A stretch of DNA of 64,000 bases from Piezodorus guildinii (lineage: Eukaryota > Arthropoda > Insecta > Hemiptera > Pentatomidae). The notes under the pieces were generated by a model. The model had not been told where the DNA came from, did no database searches, and saw only the letters and a program-made list of their open reading frames with translations. The position numbers and the translations under genes were made by a program. This document shows, in pieces, positions 27,601-39,424 of the stretch. The stretch is from contig CM041292.1 in the NCBI GenBank assembly GCA_023052935.1, forward strand, positions 93,665,169 to 93,729,168, in the 5' to 3' direction. The number at the start of each line of letters is the position of its first letter. Position 1 is the stretch's first letter.

Positions 27601-29326
27601 TCACCTGATTAGTGATTCAGGCTGATATCTACTTCCTGAACCAGTTCGAGGTTGATTCCCAATTGTGTACGAATATGAATATCCATTTTGAGCATTAGGG
27701 ATATCATCTCCTGTTGCAACAAAGCCTTCACTCGCGCTAGCTCGATATTTCACAGTTTTTATTTTGCCATCTCCTGCCATATATCTATACATACCGTGAA
27801 TATTCCCTTGTTCGTCTTTATGCTCTTCCCTCATATGTTCTCCTGCATTATATGAAAAGAAATATGTTCCAGAAGATGGATCATCTCCAGTACTTTGTGT
27901 TGATTGTTGATAAGTATCCTGTGAACCGGGTAAATCTTGTGTTTGTACAGGTAGGTGTTGACCTCGAGCAACAAATCCTTTTTCAGAATTAGCTTCATAA
28001 TTTACTTGTTTTCTTTCTCCATCGGTACCTTGAAAACTGAACATTCCATGTACATTTCCCTGATTGTCTCGGCTTTCCGTCCTTTCATGATCTCCTGCAT
28101 TGTAAGTAAATGTGTATGCACCGTATTCCGGTGAAAGCTGTACGTATTGAGGTGATTCTGTATAGTACATATATGGATCTGCAACACTGGGAGCAATATA
28201 ATCATATGTTTGAACAGGTTGGAGATAAAACTGTGGTGGTTGATAGACTGTTTTTCCTCTTCTATAAGTTACTTGGGATCGGGGTGTACTGGAGAATGGG
28301 ATTTGTGTAGTACTTGGTGTATTGGTGAATATTCAATTCCTGTTGCTGGACTGCTATAGGAATATGTCAAGCCATTTCTAGTTGTGACAAAAGGCCTCGA
28401 AGTACTTGGCGTAATATATCTTTGTCCTGACCTAGCTGGGATGTTCACAACTGGAGTCCTTTCGCTGGTTGTGATTCCTATCCTTGGGTTTCCTTCATAG
28501 TCAATCTCTTTGCTTCCTCCATAAGTATTAACATACTTTATAGAACCTCTAAAATTTCCCAGTGTGTCACCAGTTTCAATTCGTGAATGATTTTTTGATG
28601 CAAATGAAAAGGAATATCCATCTCTTGTGGCTGGCCGGTATGTAGTAGCTGGAATAATTGCTAGGTGGTCATACTTTATATTAGGTTTAAAAAGTTGCTT
28701 TTGTTGATTCACCCGTTCTTGATTATAACCTTCAGTTGATACCTCAACTACTTTTTTTAAATTACCTTCTGAATAGTCTGTCTCTGGTCTTGAGTAAGCA
28801 GGAGTGACATAAGGATATGATTGATACCGTCCATCTGGATGTTCTTCCCTAATGACGTTTGATTCCGTTGACCAATGGCGATAGGGCTGTTGACCTTCAA
28901 CATTGGGACCAGATACAGATCTTTTTGTAGAGGTCTCATCTGTGTCAGATTTGCTTCTTTCGGTAGCTGTTGAATAATTATTTATCTCTCTATTTTCATC
29001 TTTCTGTTCCTGAAAGGATGTTTCATTCTTTGAATCGTAAGTACTAAATGGTTCATTTATATTTGATTTGAGTGCTTCAAAACGTGCTTTTGCTCTTGGT
29101 TTTTTTGTTTTAACATATGAAAAACTTTTACGTAAGTTTCCCTGAGTTTTGTAGCCAATATTTGCTTCTGTAATTTCTTCATCAGGACTTACAAAGGGGC
29201 TTCCTAGAATTCCACCTGGAACATAAATGATAATTAAAAGTAAATAAAAATATTTATATTTATTATTCTTTTAAATGATTTACATTCTGCATAGCCTGAG
29301 GTAATAAGGAGAAGAAATATGGGCAT
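27601..29326 (-). CDS. Cuticle protein with three R&R chitin-binding domains, frameshifted
   Basis: Two exons: 29284-29326 encodes the signal peptide MPIFLLLITSGYAE, and 27601-29215 encodes the rest. The intron has a gtaaatca donor and a tgttccag acceptor, splitting a Cys codon. About 550 residues are predicted. A polar linker with a KRS site precedes a first, degenerate R&R-like domain (about 213-265: GYSFSFASKNHSRIETGD). Two clear domains follow, YGAYTFTYNAGDHERTESRD and GTYFFSYNAGEHMREEHKDE, each ending Y.A.S..GFVA.G. Such domains (chitin_bind_4) bind chitin in extracellular cuticle. Near 28325 the frame must shift by one base: upstream the frame stops at 28269, while the next frame is open through to the TGA at 27601. 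A sequencing error or a recent null allele are both possible. The ORF is otherwise uninterrupted. Confidence 0.88.
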
Positions 29327-30599
29327 TTTAGTTGATTTTTATTCATATTAATTGTTTTTAATGACTAGTTTATACAAACTGTAATGATGGAATTTTTTCC
29401 GCAGTTTCAGCTCAGTTACTTCTTTTTCAGTCCTTATGATATATTTATAATTACCATGTTCTATATAAGTTTGTTATAATGTCCTCCAAATTTGTTTTAA
29501 TTTATTTATTTCATAAAGTCTGAAATTGGTCCTCAATGTTATAGGTTTGTATAAAATGGTTTGTTACAGTTTGAAAAATTTATGTTTTTATAGAGTCTGT
29601 TTTGAAATTAAATACACAATGAAGGGGTGCTGCTGGGCACTTTACTTCCCCATGCCTACCATGTCTGATCTTACTTTTGTCCAACACATTTGCTGATTGT
29701 CAGACATCTTCTGACAGGTGTAAATAAAGATATAAAGAGAAAAAAAAATAGTATTTCATATATTTAAAATTTTATCTTATGGTTGTTTCATAGTCAATAT
29801 CTAATTTTTGTGTTTTATTCTTTATGTTTAAGGAAATATATTATTTACTGTTTGTTAAAATTTTAATGATTAATGTTTAGAATAATATTTAGTAAAATTC
29901 TTATCTGAATATAGATTATCATTGCAAAACAAAACAAGACATTATGGTATTGTTTGTAAAGCAAATGGTTTATTCATTTCAACTCAATTGTGGTCAGACT
30001 ATAAACATTAAATATTTATTAACTTAATGATCAAAAACAATAGTTGTTGATAGTAAAATTGATTTTAGATTTAGATTGCTAATAGTGGATTGTAAAATTG
30101 TATATTTCAATACTAATGTCACTTACTAAACCAATGTTTAAGTTCTTATAAGAATGTTGTATATCAGTTCATTAGAATACATGTTATACTCTAATTAATG
30201 TCTATTTAATTCTATATTGATATTTAATATTATATATTTATTTACATTACATAAATTAATGTTGTGTTTAAAGTTAGGATAGTGAAACAATATGAGAAAA
30301 GTAATGTTGATATTAACTTTTATGCTATTGAAGATTTGATTTTTGTTTTAAATCAGAATTATTTTTGTTCAGTTTACTAAACTGAAAAGTAATTATTTGA
30401 TCAACTTTAATTGGTGGAATTTTAGGTCTAATTAGTTTTTACCATATGAAAGATTTGATCCAATTTTTTTTTTTCTATCGAAAGTTCGATTTATAAGTTT
30501 TTTTTAAAGGTGCCATAAACTTGCACCGCGACCAAATATGTCTATTGTGTCGAATCAAATTTGTCTGGTTAAAATAAGAGTTTGGTTGCAATAGCAAAC
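29327..30599. other. Upstream region of the cuticle gene
   Basis: AT-rich, no gene. On the minus strand TATATAG near 29450 could be a TATA box for the cuticle gene, about 125 bases upstream of the ATG. This is a guess from position alone. The remainder shows no structure I can support. Confidence 0.3.
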
Positions 30600-31270
30600 T
30601 TCAAGTGGCTATTAGGATCTACTAGCTTGTTATTCAACGGGTGTTCCAAGCGGACATCACCAAAAATTGTGAACCTTAGCCTTGAAAGCCTGTCACAGCA
30701 GCAGATTATATGGAAAGATGTTTCATTATCCTTTCTACATAGTCAACAATGAGGGGTTATTGAGATGCCAAGTTAAAACATGTGATAGTTGAGTTTACTG
30801 TGTCCTGTTTAAACAGCAGTAAAGGTTTTTAAGGAAGGCCTACACATACTGAGAAGACACTTCCATCTATTAATACTGGGACCGTCTAGGAATTTAAGTG
30901 AGTGTTTTAGTCCCTTGTTTAGCCAAATTTTTTTTAAATTTGGTTAAATAGGGTTGTCTAATAATCCTAAAAGCAGAACTTAAGCTGATACCACATAGGG
31001 GTTCCGGTGTTATGGTTATTGTTGCCGAACCTTTTCTAGCCAGTTCATCAGCTCTCTTATTTCCACTGAAACCAATATGTCCAGGTACCTATTCGATGCT
31101 AACTCTATTGTTTCTAGCAAGATTGTTTAGGATTTGATTGCATTCTTCAACAGCTTTTGAGGTTGTTGTGTGATTATTTAAGGCGCCAAGTGCCGCCATA
31201 CTATCAGTGTTGACTACTTATCTTTTTGCCAGTCGTTTTATAAGCTTAGTTACTGGATTATCCCTAACTC
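30600..31270 (-). mobile_element. Decayed LINE, RNase H domain region
   Basis: The minus strand encodes NTDSMAALGALNNHTTTSKA, then NNRVSIE followed, after one stop, by VPGHIGFSGNKRADELARKG. The Asp of TDS and the VPGHxGxxGNxxAD block are the RNase H hallmarks of LINE ORF2. Downstream frames contain stops. Clades with RNase H (I, ingi, some R1-like) are possible. Confidence 0.8.
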
Positions 31271-32377
31271 ATGAAATTGGAAGAAAAAATTAATTAATTT
31301 AGATAAAACATAGGCTATAACTTTATTAAATCACTTGTAAAAAAGATTCAATATTAGGTATGTTTTGAAGTAATTGATAAGATCATCTCTTTCGAGCCAA
31401 GTGGTAAATAGGTGGGAGGATTATTTTAGAGAGAAGCAAACTCTAGAAGTAACAGTTTGGTCATTATAGAAAGATTTCAAATTCTTAAAGAATTAGAAGA
31501 AAGTTTGAATACAAAACATATGAATGATAGAGCAGTAGTAATCAGTTTAGTCCTTATAGAAGCATTAAACTAAATAGAAATCCGTAACGATTATTTCAAC
31601 CATCTCATTCTAGGTAGAAAATGTTTGTGGCCTGTAGGATGATAGTCCGTCCTGTTTGCCTAAATTGGTGTCCTTAAAAAGTAATGAAGTCCTCCTGTTT
31701 TTCGCTCTGGGTGCAAAAAAAAGAAGAACCACCAGTCCCCCAAAAGAAATGTAGAGAGCTCGATTTTATAAATCGAGAGATAGCATTCATGTCACTAAAA
31801 TTCATATTCTGTAAATGATTAGTTTTATTCAAATCAGGGAACCCTGAATACATTGTCTGAATGGACTGTTTCAACTTGATACTATCAAGTTATTTCAGAA
31901 ATTAGGTCACAATGAAATTTTATGTCATTTTTATGGTTCTAATATTACAACTATTAAATTCTAGGTTATGCACTAGTTATGAATCGTTTTTCCCTCTCTG
32001 CTTTATTTCCCTTATATACTGATTTTCAGCGATATATGAATTGAAAAAAAAAAAAACTTTTTTCGTTCTTCATGTTATGTAATGTAGGATTAAGTGAACA
32101 GCTCTCAATTAGTATAGCGGAGGTAATAAGAGAACGACGGAATAGTGTGAAATGTATTGTTGTCATAATTAGCAATAAACGAATTCGATCCGGTTGACGG
32201 TAACATAAACAGGAAGATTGTGTACATAGCGTAAATATTTGTGATTTAATGAGATTCGTCGTCTCATATTTATGCAATGCAAATAAATAATATTTTGGTA
32301 CAGTTTCATCTCCATAGAATCTTGGATTTAAGTGGATCCATTTTGATAAATATTTTATTTCAAGGATTTTTGTATTT

Positions 32378-33562
32378 GAAGGATATGAAATATATAGTAA
32401 GGAAAGGTATTGCGATCTTGAAACTTTCCGAATTTCCGTTTTAAACGGAAATAAAAGTTTTGGGGTGCTTTGAGTCCAAATAACCAAGTCCCACAAAAAA
32501 GTCTGTGTGTTTATATTGTCAGTATAGCTTAAAAACGGTGTATAAAACTGAAATTTCATGTTTTTAGAGCGTATTTGTCTGAGATGTTACAGCAACTTTT
32601 TCAACCTAACCGGCAAACTGGAAAGGCTACTTAATACCATGCATTTTGCTTTTTGTTACGATTTTCCCCCAAAACGGCTCTAACGATTATTTTAACTCTC
32701 TATATTGACGTGAAATTTAATGAGCTTTAATATGGTGTAGTTGTGATTATCATTGAAATAGTCAGATAGGGCTTAAATGTCAATATTTTAATTATTCTTG
32801 TAAAGTACATTTAATGATACAGATTTTTAAAAAACGCTGCAAATTATTACACAATCGTTTATTATTTCCAAATAACTAAATAAGGGCATAACTGTTTATA
32901 AAGCTATTTATAGACAGTAAACCAATATGAAAAGCAATAAACAATTCAAAGGAAAATGGCCTAAAATGGTCCATCACCTTTTCTAATTGCAAAACGCTGT
33001 ATTTGTGCTATTTCTGAATCGATTTCAATGATTTTTTTTTCCGTTTTGTATTTATTAATTTGGCCATACGGATTTTTTAAATTCGTTTTCGGGTTCTACG
33101 TATCTTGAAAAGTAATCTCTCAAATTTTGAGAGAGTAATTTATTTTTTTGGTCGATTACGAAGGTTCATTAATAAAAATAATAAACCAAAATTAACCCTT
33201 TCATATTGTTAGTTTACATAAAAAACAGGTAGATATCCAAGTTTAACGAATTTGATAACCAACTAAAGGTGAAAAGAGCTAACATATGTTTTACTGTTTT
33301 TTCATTATAAATGTATAATATATCGTTGGAAAACTAAAGATTTTATGAAAAAGTTTATCTTATATCAAAAATGTAAAACGTAATGCAGGAAAATGAAAAG
33401 GGCATAAACTTAAGTTATTAATATATATAATAATTTGTATTGTTAAATTATTTAATATGGAACACGTGTTTCCATCGAAACTCAAATTAATTCTTTAACG
33501 TCGAGTCTTACTTTATTTAAAATTTCTTAAATTGATTTTTGAAACGGAGTTAAGTGAAAGTC
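32378..33562. repeat. CACTTACC-family repeat, long copy
   Basis: It begins with ATGAAATATATAGTAAGGAA and contains the blocks AACCAAGTCCC, GTCTGTGTGT, CGTATTTGTCTGAGATGTTA and GCATTTTGC. It ends ACGGAGTTAAGTGAAAGTCG like the other copies. The left CACTTACC terminus itself is missing or mutated. No conserved coding frame is apparent. Confidence 0.7.
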
Positions 33563-36500
33563 GTGTGGTGCGAGCACAAGATTGTTTTTATCTTTTTAAT
33601 ATCATTTATATTAAGGCATTTATTTGTTATATTTTTTATCTTCATTTTCACTTTCTAATAGATATTCGTATTAATAATTATAAATCTGATTCCATTTGAT
33701 TATTTGTTAAAGATTAGTTTATTAAATAGTAACTCTCATGTTAGTAGAATCAAACGTAGTACGAATTATTTATAATTAGTATATGATGAGGCGTAATCTT
33801 ACGCTGACTCGCACAGTTATATTATTTTGTAATTTGCAATTTCTAAAATCGACATTTATGGTTTAACTGGAATAAAGTATGTTGATGTCAGCAATGTTTT
33901 CTCACTGTCGGATTTTAAATAGCAACCGTGTTGAAAGAAAATGTGGAACAATTTTCACATCGTCTGTCATACTGACATTTATCTTTCTTCTAATCGTGGG
34001 TGTTGATGCAAGATTGTATACATCGTGCTTTAATAGGGGATTTGGTTTATGGTTTTAAATATATTTGCAATAAATCCACGTTGGGGATGTTCCCCGGATA
34101 TAAAAATGTGAGCTTTCATGTATTTTCATGTTGAAATAGCACATTTTTTACGGTTTTGATATAATGTATTATTTTTGTAGTAGTTTTAAAACGTAATTGT
34201 GTAATAAAAAAAAAAATAAATAAAAAGCAAAAAATAAAGTTTTGATATCTATTAAACAACCCAGTTTTACTGACAAACGAAAAATCTTCATTTTTTTTTA
34301 AATATAATATTTTTTGCAATATATAATAAAACACAAAACATAAATAATTCTGTACCAAAGTTGACCAGTGTCTTAAGTAATCACAAAACATAAACATGGG
34401 ATATATACACATTAATAAGTGAAAGAAAAATTAAATATAAAGAACTTCCACAATTTGAAAAAAAAAATTACATCAAATGTATCTTCCAGTAATATATGTT
34501 TATTTCGTTTGTGAACATACCGCTTTGTTCTATTTTTGGTATAGTTTCCAATATTTCTTGAAAGAATATTTTTTTTTATTGAAAATTTGGAAAATTTATT
34601 TAGTAAGCTTTAATAATAGGTACTCTCAATTCTGAATGTATGGTTTTGATTCTTTTTTCTATGGATAATTTCCACACATTCTTATACATTTATTTTGGAG
34701 CGTTTGATAGTTTGATTTAAACATATAACTAAATATTGGGCTTTAGTAAGAAATGGTCGTAAACAAGCCTTATATAACAATAATTTATTAGTTAAATTTA
34801 ATTTAAAGATCTGTTAAAATATGGATTTATAGTAAACAGAGCTCTGTTGGCTTTGTTACACACATAATTTGTGTGTTGTGTAGAAGTCATTCTTTTATCC
34901 ATGACTAATCTTGAAATCTTCATTTAAAAATAAATGACCATGGTAAATGATTTTGTGTACTGTTAACTTTAGTTAAAAAATAAACATACTCCGATTATCG
35001 TTTATATCTATGTATTAATACCTAAACCATTTTTTTTTTTTTTTTTTAGATTTGATTAAAAATAAAATTCAACAACGTGAATATCAAAAATTAATATTAT
35101 TTAAGGCAGGAAGGAATTAGTCCGGCAAGACAATGATTGGCAAACAATAAAATAGTTGAAACTATTCAGTTGTTTCATTTAATGACCGCCACCCAGGCTA
35201 ATTTCTTCCAGTAATTCTCAACGGTCAACTAATTATATCCACAATAATATTATTAAGGTTTGTCTTATGATATAAGAACATATTATATGCAGGAATTATT
35301 TCACTGTTTAACATATAAAATAAATATAGTTAAAATGTATTTATTTGTATTGTGAATTACTATGTAAACATGTGTATATACGAGCGCACAAAAAAACATT
35401 TCTCCTCTACGAAGTAATTGCAAAAGATAAGACCGTGACATGACCATTCACTTGTTTTTTGATTGCGAACCAACATCCTAGTTTGGGTTAGTGTACGGAG
35501 TGACCTCTGAAAGTTAACGTGTAAAAATGTTGAAGGCTAAAGCCATAGGAACGTGGTTTGAAGACAGAGGGAAGACATACTGTTTCGGAGCATTGTGATA
35601 TTTAATGAAATAGTTGTGTATATTTATCTGGAATTATATTCCCATGATAATAAGAATATTTAAAGCTGATGGTCGATGATATTCTGATACGTTTTGAAAA
35701 GGAATTAGATCATTATACCGAAGAAAGGAAAAAAAAAATCAGTTTAAAAGCTTGGAAAAGGGGAATATCATCCTAGGTTGATGATGATGACGAATACTCT
35801 CCCACATCTGTTCCAAGTTATTATTCATCGTCACTTTGGCAGGTTTATCGATGGAATTCAGCCTCCTTTCGCGAAATCCACAATCAGATGATCAGTTCAA
35901 TAACCCCATTTAAAAAAAAATTAAAGCATTCTTTTAAGAATACATCACCCAGCTTCATAATAGAGTTTTTATATAAACCATTCTAATTTAACTTCAACAA
36001 ATGATTATTTACGTATCATATCGTGGACTAGGAAACTATATAGGCTTTAAGAGAACATTAATACAAGACTCCATTCATCGAAACAGTCTCCGATTGACAT
36101 CACACTAGCATTGAGAGTGAAATGCATTTTTTTCTTTCCTAATATGTTTAAAACTGTGCGACATTTTTAATATCCATTGCCATGTAATACTGATCTTATT
36201 TTTTAACTATGGTAGAGCAGGTGATTCGAAACTCGAAATACTTTCCTTCCATGGTGAACTCCAAAACCACAGAAACCCGCTATTCAGTAATCTCTCTTCA
36301 AAAGAATACCCCATAATTTTCCTATGCGTAAGGAAAGAAAATTGCTCCTCTCGACCTTACCTATAACAATCCTCCCGTCAGTTGATGATTGCTTGAAAAT
36401 AACGTTTCCACAAATTTTTCCTTTGTGTTAGTTTCAGGCTTAAGTTTATTATCTCTTTGTTTTTAAAATTACTATTGTTGAAGTATGTCAGTTTATGGTT

Positions 36501-38169
36501 AATTGGTATCCCTAGAATTATAGTAGAAATTATTTGTTTTCTTTTTTGCCTGCACATAATAAGGTCTGCGGGTTGTCTGAAATCTTAGTTTAGTTGTCAA
36601 TGTTTTTCAACCACGGTTTCCAAAGAGAACTGTCTTGGTTCACAGATTTAAATTAGTTAATTCCTACTTCTACTTTACTCTTATATTTTTTCTACTTTTA
36701 TTAGTCTTTCCTCATGCTATAATGTGCGATCTTCACATATTATTATAACAGTGTAATTCCTCAAGGACGACTGAGTTGTGAGCTTTCGAAGTCTTGTATT
36801 GATGACGGTGTGTGATATTATTTTTTTTTTTTCAAATTATTTAATAAGTTTCATACGTTTGAACTCGAAGTGTGCAGTCAATTTTGTTTAATCAGCTTTG
36901 GAATATTTAAATTTTTGTATGTACTATAATCGCTTTGGTATGTGGTGTAAAATTCCCACTTCTTACACTTGTTTCTTCTTTTTTAAACAATTATACAATG
37001 TGATAAATTAATTAATTGAATTCGCTTTTGGATTAATTGAATGTGTAAAATTAAATATTTAATATACAAGAACACCTCACGAAATTAATTTTATAAGAAA
37101 ATAGTGAATTTACCAGTCGACTAAAAAATTTAATAATTAAACTTAATTTTTCTGATGATAATTACATAAAATACACCTAAAAATCACGTTGTACGTTCAC
37201 CCTTGGCATGACACTCCCTCGTTCGTTCCACTACACCAGTAGTTGCTTCAGCACTTTAAAGAGTGGGACTGAGTAATACATTAAACACTATTTCCTTTTG
37301 TGATCTTGAGGCAAAATAGTAACAAATAATAATGTCGTAGTATATTAAAATGTATAGAAAGAAACTATCGTTTAATTTTATGCTACTGTAGAACGTTTTT
37401 ACCATGGTTTGGATTAAGAACTTGTTGTTAAATAGTTAGTTTTAAATTGGTTTTGATAAGGATAAAGTTAAAGAAACACGCGCTGTAAGGACTTTGGATT
37501 TTAAAATTATTATTATTTTTTGTAAATTCTTTATTATAATTTGTGGTTTAGCATTTCCAATAATGGATTTTTGTGTTTAACGGGAAAAAAGTTTGAAGTG
37601 TAAAATACTTGACAATCCTAGATGTTTTTAATATGTTTTATTGATTTTTACGACTGTATTTGCAATATATACAATAAGTATAAAGCCTAAATTACCATTA
37701 GTGTTATGAAGAAGCTGAACCCAGTGGCAGGTTACCGTCTCTACCCTTCCTGATAAAGTCTTTAATTCCGTAAAAAAGTAATTTAAATTAGATTATTATT
37801 GATAAATACATGGCGTTTTGAGCATAATGTGGTAGACATGATTCACAAATTCTTCTTCTGCAATATTTATATTGCACCAGAATTGTCTTTATTTAGTTAT
37901 TTGTTTACTCAAAAACTACACACCTGATCTTATTTAAAATAATAACCATCGTGTATTAATTTACAGCGTTTCTTAATTATTTTAGTAAATAAATAATATA
38001 TATCCTGATATATAGAAATGAATCGCCTTTTCCCTTGGTGATCGCATCACGCGTGAACGGTAGACTGATTTCACCAATTCTATTTTTGTTACGTTTATAA
38101 CAGCCAGGTGAAGGATCTTATGAAAAAAAAAAAAAAAATACTATTAATAATTTTCTGTGTTATTAATAA
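33563..38169. other. Long AT-rich region, few features
   Basis: No firm gene in 4.6 kb. A remnant of foldback family 3 lies at 35173-35236 (TTTAATGACCGCCACCC and CAACGGTCAAC). A possible exon at 35777-35842 is listed separately. A partial Helitron-like start with ATGAATCGCCTTTTCCCTTG and TCGCATCACGCGTGAACGG lies at about 38015-38065. Confidence 0.5.
35777..35842 (+). CDS. Possible internal exon of an unknown gene
   Basis: Between an atcctag acceptor and a CAG|gtttat donor, 66 bases are open in phase 0. They encode VDDDDEYSPTSVPSYYSSSL and then WQ, an acidic and Tyr/Ser-rich segment in otherwise AT-rich sequence. No homology is recognised and no neighbouring exon was found, so this could be chance. 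Confidence 0.2.
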
Positions 38170-38293
38170 TCTCTCTATCTACATTTATAAAAATGAATCC
38201 CATTTTCCCTTGGTCATCGCATCACGCGTAAACGGCTTGACCGAATTCGCTAAGACACAGTTAAGACAGGACATCGTCTGTCCGGTCAGCTAG
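38170..38293 (+). mobile_element. Miniature Helitron-like element
   Basis: The 124-bp unit starts TCTCTCTATCTAC and ends GTCAGCTAG, inserted between A (38169) and T (38294). This is the Helitron rule (5' TC, 3' CTAG, AT target). A short GGACA...TGTCC hairpin precedes the end. Its interior repeats the CCCTTGG.CATCGCATCACG segment seen about 150 bp upstream (38033-38055), so two related pieces lie side by side. Confidence 0.55.
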
Positions 38294-38558
38294 TATAATA
38301 TATAAATAATATAAAATATAGAGATGATTCAGATTGTTCAATACTAACTTTTAATATATGATTTGATCAGCGTACTTTATGTGTTCGAAATTCGGTAAAA
38401 ATTCATGAGAGGATAACCCATGAAATGTGGCAGATATTTTACCTATCTAAAACCTAAGTTTAAATAAAATTCGGAAAGTGCATAGTCGAGTATTTATCAT
38501 ATTTTCGTTGTAGTTTTTTTATTAATCATACTTGATTTCATTTTAATGGCTTCCTTAC

Positions 38559-38960
38559 TTGGATACAGAGCAGACAAAGAGGGCGGCGCCACTGACGATC
38601 TGGACACCGGATATCCTTCGAAGTCCTGGGCGTCACGGTCGAGCTTCCCGCTGCAGCCGGCCACCAGGAACAGTGTCATCGAAAGTAGTACCTGTGAAAG
38701 AACGGCGACATTGAAGAAGCAACAGACCCCTATCCTGACGACACAGCGATTGTTACTTACTGCCGACTCCATTATCACTAGCTCGGAGCACGTTTACAAA
38801 TGCTCGCCCTGAGGAAGACAAGAGATATTTAACGACTGGGCGTCGCGCGGCGGTGGGTGGGGGCGCTGGAGGATGAGTCGGCCCTCACCTTCCTCAACAA
38901 GGTCGCTCAAGCTCATCTCCGGCTCTTCTGGTCTCTCCATCTGCGTCTCTTTACTGTTTT
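38559..38960 (-). CDS. 5' exons of a secreted peptide precursor, unrecognised
   Basis: A GC- and CpG-rich island in AT-rich DNA. A probable 5' exon ends at 38889 with GAGGAAG before gtgagg. The second exon, 38761-38808 (acceptor cttcctcag), has ATG at 38772 and MESA before a perfect gtaagt donor. The third, 38559-38691 (acceptor ctttcacag), continues in phase 0. The joined start MESAVLLSMTLFLVAGCSG is a classic signal peptide, followed by KLDRDAQDFEGYPVSRSSVA and PPSLSALYP, then donor gtaagg. Such a split signal-peptide start is typical of neuropeptide or other small secreted precursors. The mature part must lie further left and was not found. The first exon also has an upstream ATG (MERPEEPEM), likely a uORF or an alternative start. 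Confidence 0.55.
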
Positions 38961-39424
38961 AAATCTCTATTTGTATATAATTTTGAGGGAAAATGTCTAT
39001 TATTGTATGTTTGACCCTATATTAATAACTGTATTCTTCTTTATTTCGAGACAAGGTTCTTCTACCGCAAATTAAAAAAAATAAGAAAGATCCCAGCAAT
39101 TCTGGCTTGACCTTGTGAAGGGTTAAGGAAGATTAAGAAATAAATAATAATAATGAATTTTCCATAGACAAAGGATTAGTCACTTTAGAAAACCAAAGGA
39201 AGAATGCTTATCTATTTAATTTGCAGGCTGTTGTACTTCTTCACCCCTTTAATTCAAAATACTCGGCGGCGAAGAAAAACAGATATCCATACTGTCAGAC
39301 TATTTAAAGATTGTAGGGTACTACAACAAGGTATAATTTATTATGATGATGCCAATGACTCTGTAGGGTAGAGGCGGATAACAAAAAATAAATAAATAAA
39401 AAAGTATTTAAAAAAAATGAAGTA

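Noticed and set aside
28002..28205. Second frame overlapping the cuticle gene
   Set aside because: Out-of-frame shadow of the R&R domain coding sequence.
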